DNA of 64,000 nt, from the NCBI GenBank assembly GCA_902500745.1, contig CABVRS010000004.1, positions 1 through 64,000 on the forward strand. Direction: 5' to 3'. Of the stretch, positions 10,362 to 18,495 are shown piece by piece (position 1 is the stretch's first letter; every line of letters begins with the position of its first letter). A program made the translations under genes and the position numbers. The notes beneath the pieces are model-generated. The model was not told the DNA's origin. It did no database searches and was given only the letters and a program-made list of their open reading frames with translations. The DNA is from an uncultured Nitrospira sp. (GTDB lineage: Bacteria; Nitrospirota; Nitrospiria; Nitrospirales; Nitrospiraceae).

Positions 10362-10928
10362 ATGGGTCTGAATGCGAATAGGCGGAAATATCGGCTGCGG
10401 GGCATGGAATGGATCGGACTCGTGGGTGTGGTGGTCATGATGTTGAGTGGGTGTGCCGGATCGGTCGCCAGAGTCGATGGGAAGGTCGGGGTGATCAATT
10501 CACAGCGTTTGCTCAACGATACGCATGCAGGGAAGCGGGCCAAAGAGAGCCTGACCGCCTACTCGAAAAATCGACAGGCGCTGATGGAATTGGAAGAGCG
10601 AGAGTTGCGGCGAATGGAAGAGGACTTTGTCAAACAGTCGTCCATTCTGAGCCCTACCGCCAAGCGTGATCGGGAAGAGCAATTTCGACGGCGCATGCAA
10701 GAATATCAGCAGAAAGCGGCGGAGTTGAATCGAGAGGTTCAAGAAAAGCAAAAAGACGTGCTGGAAGGATTTCGTGACAAAATTGAAACGGTCGTCGGGA
10801 AGGTGGCGAAACGTCTGGGCTTGCAGGTCGTCATCGATAAGAGCAAGGGCGGGCCGACGATCTATCACGAAGAAGGGCTCGATATTTCGAGCGAGGTCAT
10901 CGAAGAGTTCAACCGCGAATATCCCTAG
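10362..10928 (+). CDS. Skp/OmpH family periplasmic chaperone, lipoprotein form
   Basis: OmpH/Skp-type holdase that carries unfolded outer-membrane proteins to BAM. The frame is open into bamA, but the sensible start is ATG 10362 (or the adjacent GTG 10359) after GGAG, giving a basic n-region (NRRKYRLR), a hydrophobic stretch and the lipobox LSGC ending at Cys31. This copy is therefore predicted to be lipid-anchored, unlike soluble E. coli Skp. The body has the Skp pattern: VGVINSQRLL strand, a long charged coiled-coil arm (about 60-130), then VAKRLGLQVVIDKS and a short C-terminal helix. 188 residues. It lies 16 bases after bamA and 20 before a second Skp-like gene. Confidence 0.85.
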   Translation: MGLNANRRKYRLRGMEWIGLVGVVVMMLSGCAGSVARVDGKVGVINSQRLLNDTHAGKRAKESLTAYSKNRQALMELEERELRRMEEDFVKQSSILSPTAKRDREEQFRRRMQEYQQKAAELNREVQEKQKDVLEGFRDKIETVVGKVAKRLGLQVVIDKSKGGPTIYHEEGLDISSEVIEEFNREYP

Positions 10929-10948
10929 GAGCTGTGAGAGGAGAGGCT

Positions 10949-11491
10949 ATGACGAATGCGGTGAGAGCGTTAGTGGTAGGCATTGCGTTATTGCTTGGGC
11001 AGTGGACAGAACTGCTCTACGCAGGAGAGTCCGTGCGTGTTGGTGTCATCGATCAGCAGATGATCATGGAACGAACGAAGGCCGGGAAATTGGCCTTGGA
11101 AGACATGAAAGGCTATTCGATGACCAGGCAAAAGATCATCAATTCCGATGAACAAGAGCTCAAAGAGTTGCAGCTGTCTCTCGAAGATGCGAATGGGAAG
11201 CTGACCGACGCGGCGCGGCAAGAAAAAGAGGAACAGTTCCGGGGCAAAGCCGAAGCCTTTCAGCACCGTCTTCAAGAGTTCAACCGAGAAGTGCAGCTGA
11301 AGCAGCGCGAGCTGGTCGCGGAGTATTCGCGTAAGATCGCCGCCGCGGCGCAAGCTGTGGCGCAGAAGGAAGGCTATGTCGCCATTGTTGACAAAGGCAG
11401 CGATGCATTAATGCGGATCGTCCTCTATCACCAGCCCGCGTTGGATATCACGCAGTCAGTCATCAAGGAATTCGATCGACAGAACCCTTAA
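10949..11491 (+). CDS. Skp/OmpH family periplasmic chaperone
   Basis: Second OmpH/Skp-like chaperone, 180 residues. ATG 10949 is chosen over GTG 10934 because GAGGAG sits just before it and it gives a clean signal peptide (MTNAVRALVVGIALLLG, cleavage near LYA-G at 25). The mature part follows the Skp order: VRVGVIDQQMIMERT, long charged coiled coil, then VAQKEGYVAIVDKGSDAL and a C-terminal helix. It lacks a lipobox Cys, so it should be soluble in the periplasm. It shares the same architecture as the preceding gene, which suggests a tandem duplication with one copy becoming a lipoprotein. Confidence 0.9.
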   Translation: MTNAVRALVVGIALLLGQWTELLYAGESVRVGVIDQQMIMERTKAGKLALEDMKGYSMTRQKIINSDEQELKELQLSLEDANGKLTDAARQEKEEQFRGKAEAFQHRLQEFNREVQLKQRELVAEYSRKIAAAAQAVAQKEGYVAIVDKGSDALMRIVLYHQPALDITQSVIKEFDRQNP

Positions 11492-11529
11492 CCGTCTGAG
11501 CTGTCTGGGAGTGAGAGGAGGCAACGTCA

Positions 11530-11988
11530 ATGGCATCGGTCGAGCAGGATGAAATCCAAACATTACTTCCGCATCGGTATCCCTTTTTGTTGGTGGATCG
11601 AGTCAAGGAGTTTGAACCGCATAAGAGCATCGTTGGGATCAAGAATGTGACGGTCAATGAACCGTTCTTTCAAGGCCATTTTCCTGGTCGTCCGGTGATG
11701 CCTGGTGTCCTGATTATTGAAGCGATGGCACAAGTGGGTGGGGTGCTGGTGTTCAAGTCTGGGGGGACGGTGGGAAAAACCATCCTGTATTTGACTGGGA
11801 TTGATGAAGCCAAATTTCGGAAGCCGGTGGTCCCTGGCGACCAACTGCGGTTTGAGATCGAAGTGATCAAGAAGCGCCCACCGTTCTGGAAAATGCAAGG
11901 AAAAGCCTTTGTTGAGAATGAAGTGGTGTGCGAAGCCATGGTGACGGCAATGGTCATGGAAGAGAAAACGGAGCAAAGCAAGAAATAG
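11530..11988 (+). CDS. fabZ: 3-hydroxyacyl-ACP dehydratase FabZ
   Basis: Removes water from (3R)-hydroxyacyl-ACP in fatty acid elongation; it competes with LpxA for the same substrate, which explains why the two genes are neighbours in many genomes. The 152 residues show [14 protein letters not shown] at 12-25 and the active-site tunnel motif [20 protein letters not shown] at 49-68, with catalytic His50 and Glu64. AGGAGG lies upstream of ATG 11530. In many Gram-negatives lpxD stands between skp and fabZ; here it does not. Confidence 0.97.
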   Translation: MASVEQDEIQTLLPHRYPFLLVDRVKEFEPHKSIVGIKNVTVNEPFFQGHFPGRPVMPGVLIIEAMAQVGGVLVFKSGGTVGKTILYLTGIDEAKFRKPVVPGDQLRFEIEVIKKRPPFWKMQGKAFVENEVVCEAMVTAMVMEEKTEQSKK

Positions 11989-12093
11989 CCGTCATGCTTC
12001 AACTGCGGCCACAGGAGTCCGCATTGTCCGCTAGGCACTGACTTGGCGGCCGACAACTCACCAGTGACGTATAGGCATGTAAAGGGGGCACGT

Positions 12094-12912
12094 GTGAAGA
12101 TACATCCAACAGCGATCGTGGATCCCAAGGCAAAGCTCGATGGTGACGTGGAGGTCGGGCCGTTCTGTGTCATCGGGGAACACGTGACGATCGGCAAGGG
12201 AACCAGACTGATTTCTCATGTCACAGTCGATGGATGGACAGAGATCGGGGAGCGGAATGAAGTGCACCCATTTGCATCGATCGGGGGGCCGCCTCAGCAC
12301 CTTGGGTATAAGGGAGAGCCGACCAAAGTTCTCATCGGCGATGACAACATTATCCGTGAGTATGTGACGATCAACCGAGGGACGGTTCAGGGGGGAGGAG
12401 TGACGTCCTTAGCGTCAAAGGGCATTCTCATGGCGTATGTGCATGTGGCACACGATTGTCGGCTCGGCAACCACATTATTATGGCCAATGCGGCAAGCCT
12501 GGCTGGGCACATCACGATTGGAGATCATTCCGTCATCGGAGGGTTGACCGGTGTGCTTCAGTTCGTGCGCATTGGAGAGTATGTGATGGTCGGTGGGTGT
12601 TGTGCGATCGGTCAAGATATTCCTCCATTTGCGTTCGCAGCCGGTGGATATCGAGCACATCTGTATGGTCTGAACACTGTCGGATTACAACGGCACGGCT
12701 TCTCGGTAGACCGTATTGGTGCGCTCAGGAAGGCGTTTGATCTCCTCTTTCGATCGGGCCATCGTACGGCAGAAGCGATACGACTGGCGAAAAAGGAATT
12801 CAAGGGACAGGCTGATGTGGCGAAGGTGCTGGCGTTTATGGAGGGCACCAAACGCGGAATCTCACGGGCTGTCAACGTCGATACGGAACGCGAGTTCGAT
12901 CAACAAGTGTGA
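12094..12912 (+). CDS. lpxA: UDP-N-acetylglucosamine acyltransferase LpxA
   Basis: First committed acyl transfer of lipid A synthesis: moves an R-3-hydroxyacyl chain from ACP to the 3-position of UDP-GlcNAc. The 272 residues are a left-handed beta-helix (hexapeptide repeats about 2-185) plus a helical C-terminus with GLQRHGFS. Catalytic His is 120 (VAHDCRLGN). Gly168 aligns with E. coli Gly173, the acyl-chain ruler, which favours a long chain (near C14). GTG 12094 is preferred over an upstream TTG (12043) because it has GGGGG six bases upstream and starts at the conserved KIHPTAIVDP. The stop overlaps lpxI (TGATG). Confidence 0.95.
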   Translation: MKIHPTAIVDPKAKLDGDVEVGPFCVIGEHVTIGKGTRLISHVTVDGWTEIGERNEVHPFASIGGPPQHLGYKGEPTKVLIGDDNIIREYVTINRGTVQGGGVTSLASKGILMAYVHVAHDCRLGNHIIMANAASLAGHITIGDHSVIGGLTGVLQFVRIGEYVMVGGCCAIGQDIPPFAFAAGGYRAHLYGLNTVGLQRHGFSVDRIGALRKAFDLLFRSGHRTAEAIRLAKKEFKGQADVAKVLAFMEGTKRGISRAVNVDTEREFDQQV

Positions 12913-13772
12913 TGTCAGCTACGATGCCCATACCTATAGCGGACGGTCGAATCGGGGTCATCGCTGGGAATGGTCGATTCCCGATCATCTTTGCGGACAA
13001 TGCCCGTAAGATGGGTCTGCAAGTCACCGCGGTGGCACACGAGGGTGAAACAGACCCGGAACTTGAGCAGCATGTCGATCGGATTCATTGGGTGAAGATC
13101 GGCCAGCTGAACAAGCTCATCACCGCGTTTAAAACCGACGGCGTTCGAAACGTGGTGATGCTGGGTGGGATCAAGAAGACGCATATCTATAGCCATGCTC
13201 GACCTGACTTTCGCGTGTTGGCGCTTGCCACGAAATTGGTGCTGTGGAAGGATGATGATATTCTCCGGGCACTGGCCGCAGAACTCGAACAGGATGGAAT
13301 CACGATTTGTGAGTCGACGTTCGGTCTCGAAGGAATTTTGGTCACGGAAGGAATCTTGACGTCTCGTCAACCGACCAAGAAGGAGTGGACCGATATCCGG
13401 TACGGTTGGGATGTCGCCAAGGAGACTGGGCGTCTGGACATCGGCCAATGTGTGGTCATCAAAGATCGTGTCGTTGTGGCGGTTGAAGCAGTCGAGGGGA
13501 CTGATGAGGCGATCAAGCGCGGAGGCACACTCGCCAACGATGGAGCGGTCGTCGTCAAACGGAGCAAACCACAACAGGACCTGCGATTTGATCTGCCCGC
13601 GGTCGGTCCCAAGACGATCGAGGTGATGCGATCGGTGAAGGCATCGGTCCTCGCGGTCGAGGCGGGTCGCTCCGTGATGCTGGATCGAGAACTGTTGATC
13701 AGTCAGGCGGAGGAGGCAGGGATCGCCGTTGTTGGCCTCACACGTGAAGCGGAGCCGAGCTATGGGACCTGA
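12912..13772 (+). CDS. lpxI: UDP-2,3-diacylglucosamine pyrophosphatase LpxI
   Basis: LpxI (formerly DUF1009) hydrolyses UDP-2,3-diacylglucosamine to lipid X, doing the job of LpxH in bacteria that lack it. The N-terminal domain starts IGVIAGNGRFPIIFADNAR and shows VVMLGGIKKTH near 80-90. The C-terminal domain has the conserved LTSRQPTKKEW, GLDIGQ-like LDIGQCVVIKD, AVEAVEGTDEAI and KRSKPQQDLRFDLPAVGP stretches. 286 residues is standard. ATG 12912 shares its A with the lpxA stop. A GTG at 12909 and an ATG at 12924 are less likely alternatives. Confidence 0.95.
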   Translation: MSATMPIPIADGRIGVIAGNGRFPIIFADNARKMGLQVTAVAHEGETDPELEQHVDRIHWVKIGQLNKLITAFKTDGVRNVVMLGGIKKTHIYSHARPDFRVLALATKLVLWKDDDILRALAAELEQDGITICESTFGLEGILVTEGILTSRQPTKKEWTDIRYGWDVAKETGRLDIGQCVVIKDRVVVAVEAVEGTDEAIKRGGTLANDGAVVVKRSKPQQDLRFDLPAVGPKTIEVMRSVKASVLAVEAGRSVMLDRELLISQAEEAGIAVVGLTREAEPSYGT

Positions 13773-13799
13773 GTCAGTGAAGCAGTTTCGGAATCTGAC

Positions 13800-13849
13800 G
13801 ATCTGTTGATCTATTGATTTCCGGAATTCAACAGATCTTCCGATCAACA
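13800..13849 (+). promoter_or_regulatory. Inverted repeats with alternative pairing between lpxI and the oxidoreductase gene
   Basis: GATCTGTTGA (13800-13809) is the perfect reverse complement of TCAACAGATC (13828-13837). The overlapping TGTTGATC (13804-13811) also pairs with GATCAACA (13842-13849), so two mutually exclusive stems are possible. A TATAAT at 13854-13859 follows directly, ten bases before the next ATG, with no good -35. This could be an operator, an attenuator-like switch or an mRNA processing site. Confidence 0.4.
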
Positions 13850-13869
13850 AATTTATAATTCAGAAGGCT

Positions 13870-14817
13870 ATGGTCAAACTGCGTGCTGGTGTTATCGGGG
13901 TCGGGCATCTCGGACAACACCATGCGCGTCTCTATGCGTCGTCTCCGAACTCGATACTGGTTGGTGTGGTTGACCACGACCATGGTCGAGCATCGGTCAT
14001 TGCCGAGCAATATGGCGGGCGGGTCTTCGGGGACCTGCGGGATTTGTTGAAGCAGGTCGATGTGGTGACCATCGCCGTCCCGACATCCGGTCATTATCCC
14101 CTTGCCAAAACCTGTCTCCAAGCTGGAAAGCATGTCTTGATCGAGAAACCGATTGCCGTACTGCCGATGGAAGCACAGGAGCTTGTGGAGTTGGGAAAGC
14201 ATAATGGATGCACGGTCCAAGTCGGGCATAGCGAGCGCTTCAACCCTATCATGCCGTTGATGCGGCCTTACATTCGCGAGACGATGCTGTTCGAGTGTCA
14301 TCGATTGGGGAGCTATAATGAACGTGGCGTCGATGTCGATGTGGTTTTGGATTTGATGATTCACGATCTTGACCTGCTGTTGTCGTGCAATCCTGGCCCC
14401 ATCGAGGATGTGAGGGCGGTCGGGGTCTCTGTGCTTTCTTCGACGAATGATGTCGCCAACGTGCGAATTCAGTTTCAGGGCGGGTGTGTCGCGAACCTCA
14501 CCGCAAGTCGAATCTCACCGAAGGCCATGCGACAATGGCGTCTCTTTCAATCCGATGGGTGTGTGTCCATCGATTTCCACTCGCGTCAAGGCCTGATCGG
14601 CCGTCGATTGGCTGAGCACGACCTCAAGCCGATGGTTGCGGTCGAAGAGATTCGAGCCGGCGATGGAGAACCGTTGAAGTTGCAGCTTGAGTCGTTCCTC
14701 CACGCGATTCGTACCAAATCTCGCCCCGTCGTATCCGGAGAAGATGGAGCAGCGGCTCTGGAGCTGGCTCATCGTGTGCTGTCTGCCATGAATGTGTTTG
14801 AACAGCAGAAGATATAA
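13870..14817 (+). CDS. Gfo/Idh/MocA family NAD(P)-dependent oxidoreductase
   Basis: Sugar oxidoreductase of 315 residues with an N-terminal Rossmann fold (GVIGVGHLGQHHARLY at 7-22), the EKPIAV motif carrying the catalytic Lys near 97, and a C-terminal alpha/beta domain. The DLMIHDLDLLL stretch is the family's second signature. Its place between lpxI and lpxB suggests a lipid A role. Known precedent: GnnA, a Gfo/Idh enzyme, oxidises the 3-OH of UDP-GlcNAc so that GnnB can aminate it, giving amide-linked lipid A. No GnnB-type aminotransferase is adjacent here, so a GnnA role is only a possibility. It follows a 97-base gap that contains inverted repeats. Confidence 0.85.
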   Translation: MVKLRAGVIGVGHLGQHHARLYASSPNSILVGVVDHDHGRASVIAEQYGGRVFGDLRDLLKQVDVVTIAVPTSGHYPLAKTCLQAGKHVLIEKPIAVLPMEAQELVELGKHNGCTVQVGHSERFNPIMPLMRPYIRETMLFECHRLGSYNERGVDVDVVLDLMIHDLDLLLSCNPGPIEDVRAVGVSVLSSTNDVANVRIQFQGGCVANLTASRISPKAMRQWRLFQSDGCVSIDFHSRQGLIGRRLAEHDLKPMVAVEEIRAGDGEPLKLQLESFLHAIRTKSRPVVSGEDGAAALELAHRVLSAMNVFEQQKI

Positions 14818-14902
14818 GAACCACATACTCCTTGACGGGTGTGAGCACTCGCAACCTCATGAATCAACAGTGCCGGCAGGACATGTATTCCCATAGATCA
14901 TC

Positions 14903-16033
14903 ATGACACGCATCTTAATCATTACCGGTGAAGCTTCAGGCGATCTCCATGGAGCCAATCTTGCCAAGGCACTCAAAGCATGTGATCCCCAAGTGTCATT
15001 GGCTGGAATTGGCGGACGTGCGATGGAGGCGGCCGGTGTGCAGTTGGTCTGCAAGATGGGACAGTTCGACGTGATGGGTATGGTCGGGCCGTTGGCATTG
15101 GTGGCCATCGTTCGACGCTTTTTCTTCATGCGGCGATTGTTTCGATCCGAACCATGGAATGTGGTCATCTTTGTCGATAACCCCGGATTGAACCTGCGCT
15201 ATGCCTATTTTGCCAAGGGGGCTGGGTTGCGCGTGTTCTATTATATTGCCCCGCAGATCTGGGCCTGGGGGGGCTGGCGGATGTACTGGATCAAGAAACG
15301 AGTCGATCGGGTGTTGGTGATATTGCCATTTGAGAAATCCCTCTATGACAACGCGGAGATGCCCTGCACGTTTGTCGGCCACCCCATACTGGACGCAGTC
15401 GAAAAATCCTACGATCGGACGGCGCTTCGAGCCAAGTTCGGATTTTCGCATGATGAGCGTGTAATTGCGTTGTTGCCGGGGAGCCGGACGCATGAAGTGC
15501 AGGGTCTGCTGCCGATCCTGATCGAAGCGGCTGAGAAATTAGCCAGCCGGGATCCAAAAACAAAGTTTGTCTTGGCGCAGGCCTCTACTATTGAGGATAA
15601 TCTGCTGCAGCCACTCTTGCGGCAAGGTTCGCTTCCAGTCACCTTGGTCAAAGAACAAGCCAGTGAAGTCATGGCCGTGTCGGACGTGGTGCTGGTTGCG
15701 TCGGGTACGGCCACGCTGCAAGCGGCGGTCGTGGGCATTCCCATGGTGTTGTTCTATCGAACGACGGCATGGGAATTTTGGATCGCGAGTTTCTTTCTCC
15801 GAGTCAAATGGATCGGGCTGGTGAATTTGGTGGCCGGTCGATCGATCGTACCGGAGTTATTACAGGATGAGGCAACCGGTCAGCGATTGTACGAAGAGGC
15901 GATTAGAATCTTGGAAGATCAATCTGTCTATGATGAGATGAAACGAGATTTGGCCGAGGTGCGGGCTGCGTTGGGAGAGCCGGGCGCTTCGACGAGGGCC
16001 GCGGAGGCAGTGTTAGCAGGATGTCGGGCCTAG
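14903..16033 (+). CDS. lpxB: Lipid-A-disaccharide synthase LpxB
   Basis: GT19 glycosyltransferase that joins lipid X and UDP-2,3-diacylglucosamine into the lipid A disaccharide at the inner face of the inner membrane. The 376 residues start ILIITGEASGDLHGANLAK, the family hallmark. Further signatures are YYIAPQIWAWGGWR near 115-128, FVGHPILD, and LLPGSRTHEV near 190. The C-terminal half has the nucleotide-binding SGTATLQAAVVGIPMVLFYR. The last 13 bases overlap msbA, so translation is probably coupled. Confidence 0.97.
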   Translation: MTRILIITGEASGDLHGANLAKALKACDPQVSLAGIGGRAMEAAGVQLVCKMGQFDVMGMVGPLALVAIVRRFFFMRRLFRSEPWNVVIFVDNPGLNLRYAYFAKGAGLRVFYYIAPQIWAWGGWRMYWIKKRVDRVLVILPFEKSLYDNAEMPCTFVGHPILDAVEKSYDRTALRAKFGFSHDERVIALLPGSRTHEVQGLLPILIEAAEKLASRDPKTKFVLAQASTIEDNLLQPLLRQGSLPVTLVKEQASEVMAVSDVVLVASGTATLQAAVVGIPMVLFYRTTAWEFWIASFFLRVKWIGLVNLVAGRSIVPELLQDEATGQRLYEEAIRILEDQSVYDEMKRDLAEVRAALGEPGASTRAAEAVLAGCRA

Positions 16034-17766
16034 AACGATTTACGCGACTCATGCGGTATGTCCGTCCCTATCGGACAAGATTTGTCTCGGCATTCGTCTG
16101 TTCCGGGTTTGTCGCCATCCTGACCGGGGTGTACGCGTGGCTTGCGCGTCCAGTTCTCGACGGGATCTTCATCGAAAAAAATGAGCGGCTGCTATTAGTC
16201 CTGCCGCTGGTGATCCTTGGGGTCGCCACGTTGAAGGCGGTCTTTAGTTATGGCGTGGGATATTTGATGGCCTACGTGGGCAATCGGGTCGTGGCAGACA
16301 TTCGGCAAGAATTATTTCAACGGCTGATGCGGCTCTCGGTCGGATTTCATGATGCGAATACGTCGGGGCGTCTCGTCTCGCGGGTCGTGAATGATGTCGG
16401 CGTCATGGCGAACGCCGCATCGAGCGTCGTCAAAGATATTTTTCAGAACGGCCTCACGTTTGTGGCGATGATCGGTGTCATCATCTATCAGAATTGGAAA
16501 TTGGCCGGGCTGTCTCTCATTGTGATTCCGCTCTCGGGGCTTACGATGGTGCGGGTCGGACAGAGATTGAAACGCCTGGCCACAAGCACTCAAGAGCAAC
16601 TGGGCGATATGTCGTCGACGCTTCAAGAAATATTTTCCGGTATCAGAATGGTGAAAGCGTTTGGGCGGGAAGATGCGGAGGCAGAGCGATTTGGAGAACG
16701 GAACCGGAAGGTGCTCTCGACCACCCTCAAGAGCAATCAGGTCTGGTCGATCGGCCATTCGCAGATGGAAGTGATCGGCGTGATCGGTGTTGCGACGATT
16801 ATCTGGTACGGCGGCTACTTGGTCATTCAGGAGATGATGACTCCCGGCGCATTTTTCTCGTTTATGGCGGCGATGTTTATGGCCTATACCCCGATTCGTA
16901 AGCTCTCGGGGTCGAATAACCTCATTCAGCAAGCGCTCGCGGCGGCTGAACGAGTGTTCGACGTCTTGGATCTCAACACCGAACAATCTCAAGATCACGG
17001 GACTACTCCACTGATGGGGATCAATCAGGCCATCGAATTCCAGGGGGTTTCCTTGAGGTATGAGAATCATACCGTACCGGCGCTGACCGAGATCGATCTG
17101 CTCATTCGTCCGGGTGAGGTGATTGCGCTCGTTGGGAGCAGCGGCAGTGGGAAGACCACGTTGGTCAGTCTCCTGCCGCGGTTCTATGAGCCGACGGCGG
17201 GACGTATTCTGGTGGACGGCGTTCCGTTGGCCTCCTATGACTTGCGATCACTGCGGGCGCATATCGGAATTGTGTCGCAAGAAATTTTCCTGTTCGATGA
17301 CAGCGTCCAACACAACATCGCGTTCGGACGATCCGGCGCCTCCCCTGCCGATGTGGAGCAGGCGGCGAAGCTGGCCTATGCCCATGACTTTATTCTGAGG
17401 CTTCCGGAAGGGTACGATACAGTCATCGGAGAGCGTGGAGTCAAACTGTCGGGCGGCGAGCGGCAACGCGTGGCTATTGCTCGGGCTATCCTTCGCGATC
17501 CGCCGCTGTTGATTCTCGATGAAGCAACGTCAGCGCTCGACACTGAATCCGAACGGATCGTGCAGCTGGCGTTGGCCAATTTGATGAAAAACCGAACGAC
17601 GTTGGTGATTGCGCATCGGCTTTCCACCATACAGAATGCCGATCGAATCATCGTCTTAGATCGAGGGGCCATTGTCGAAGTGGGATCACATGAGGAACTG
17701 TTGCGGCAAGGAGGCAACTACCACAAGCTGCACGCGATGCAATTTCAGGATGTCACCAGTGTCTGA
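16021..17766 (+). CDS. msbA: Lipid A export ABC transporter MsbA
   Basis: Inner-membrane half-transporter that flips core-lipid A from the cytoplasmic to the periplasmic leaflet. The 581 residues match MsbA length and order: six membrane helices (about 1-315), then the ATPase domain with Walker A GSSGSGKTTL near 372, the signature LSGGERQR near 476, Walker B LLILDEATSALD near 496 and the switch His in IAHRLSTIQNA. Starting inside the end of lpxB supports a lipid A substrate over a general multidrug role. Confidence 0.95.
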   Translation: MSGLERFTRLMRYVRPYRTRFVSAFVCSGFVAILTGVYAWLARPVLDGIFIEKNERLLLVLPLVILGVATLKAVFSYGVGYLMAYVGNRVVADIRQELFQRLMRLSVGFHDANTSGRLVSRVVNDVGVMANAASSVVKDIFQNGLTFVAMIGVIIYQNWKLAGLSLIVIPLSGLTMVRVGQRLKRLATSTQEQLGDMSSTLQEIFSGIRMVKAFGREDAEAERFGERNRKVLSTTLKSNQVWSIGHSQMEVIGVIGVATIIWYGGYLVIQEMMTPGAFFSFMAAMFMAYTPIRKLSGSNNLIQQALAAAERVFDVLDLNTEQSQDHGTTPLMGINQAIEFQGVSLRYENHTVPALTEIDLLIRPGEVIALVGSSGSGKTTLVSLLPRFYEPTAGRILVDGVPLASYDLRSLRAHIGIVSQEIFLFDDSVQHNIAFGRSGASPADVEQAAKLAYAHDFILRLPEGYDTVIGERGVKLSGGERQRVAIARAILRDPPLLILDEATSALDTESERIVQLALANLMKNRTTLVIAHRLSTIQNADRIIVLDRGAIVEVGSHEELLRQGGNYHKLHAMQFQDVTSV

Positions 17767-18492
17767 TTTCATCAAGTCGTGCGAGCGGTGGGCGAAGTGT
17801 TCACTGCTACCTCCGATTGCTGCGGTTGCCATTCGGAGCACCGCACGCTCGATACGCTATGAGACGCGTGGCCACGAAGCGGTTGATGGGTTATATCGTA
17901 AGGGGCGTCACATCATTCTGGCGTTTTGGCATGCCCAGCAGTTGATGGTTCCGTTTGGCTATCGAGGAGCCGGGGCTCATGTCTTAATAAGCCAGCATGG
18001 CGATGGGGAGATCATCGCACGGATTATCGCTCGATTTGGGCATGGCGCGGTTCGTGGGTCGAGTACGCGGGGAGGTGCCGGCGCGCTTCGGGCTCTGATT
18101 AAGCTGGGACGTTCTGGCCGGGATATAGCGGTGACACCCGATGGTCCCAAGGGGCCTCGTCACGTTGCAAAGCTCGGCGTGATTCATTTGGCCAAGGCGA
18201 CAGGCCTTCCGATCGTGCCGTTGGCCTTTGCCTGCTCAAAAAAAAACTCTTTGCGAGCTGGGATCGCTACATGGTCCCGTTTCCCTTTTCGACAGGCGTG
18301 TTTCTCTACGGACATCCGATCTGGGTCTCACGCGAAGCCGATGAGGCCTCACTGGAAGAGGCGCGTGTGCAGCTCGAGGTGACCCTCAATCGATTGACGG
18401 ATGAGGCCGAGCAAGCCGTCACCCGCCAGCCACCAGCCATCAGGCGTGACTCGGGGACAGGTCGTTCGAGCGATTCAACGGCTGAGGTCTAG
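17750..18492 (+). CDS. DUF374 (LPLAT-type) acyltransferase, interrupted by a frameshift
   Basis: Lysophospholipid/Kdo-lipid-type acyltransferase of the DUF374 family, expected to act on lipid A or a precursor at the inner membrane. The first frame (17750 to a stop at 18382) encodes the family core: LAFWHAQQLMVPFGYRG, SQHGDGEIIARI, RGSSTRGG and TPDGPKGPRH. After a run of nine A (18238-18246) it loses all family similarity. The missing end continues in the -1 frame to a TAG at 18492 (LFASWDRY, then VPFPFSTGVFLYG and a charged helix). One more A, or a -1 slip, rejoins them. It may be a real break, a homopolymer sequencing error or recoding. Start ATG 17750 or GTG 17759, inside the msbA end, using AGGA. 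Confidence 0.8.
18238..18247 (+). other. Nine-A run forming an A AAA AAC slippery heptamer
   Basis: The zero frame reads TCA AAA AAA AAC, so the last seven bases fit the X XXY YYZ pattern in register. A -1 slip places the ribosome on CTC TTT GCG, which is exactly the frame that encodes the rest of the acyltransferase. Nine A is also long enough for RNA polymerase slippage. Downstream bases show no obvious strong stem. Confidence 0.6.
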
Positions 18493-18495
18493 CGA

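Noticed and set aside
12915-13850. Long minus-strand frame opposite lpxI
   Set aside because: Mirror of lpxI codon structure; His/Arg-rich product without domains.
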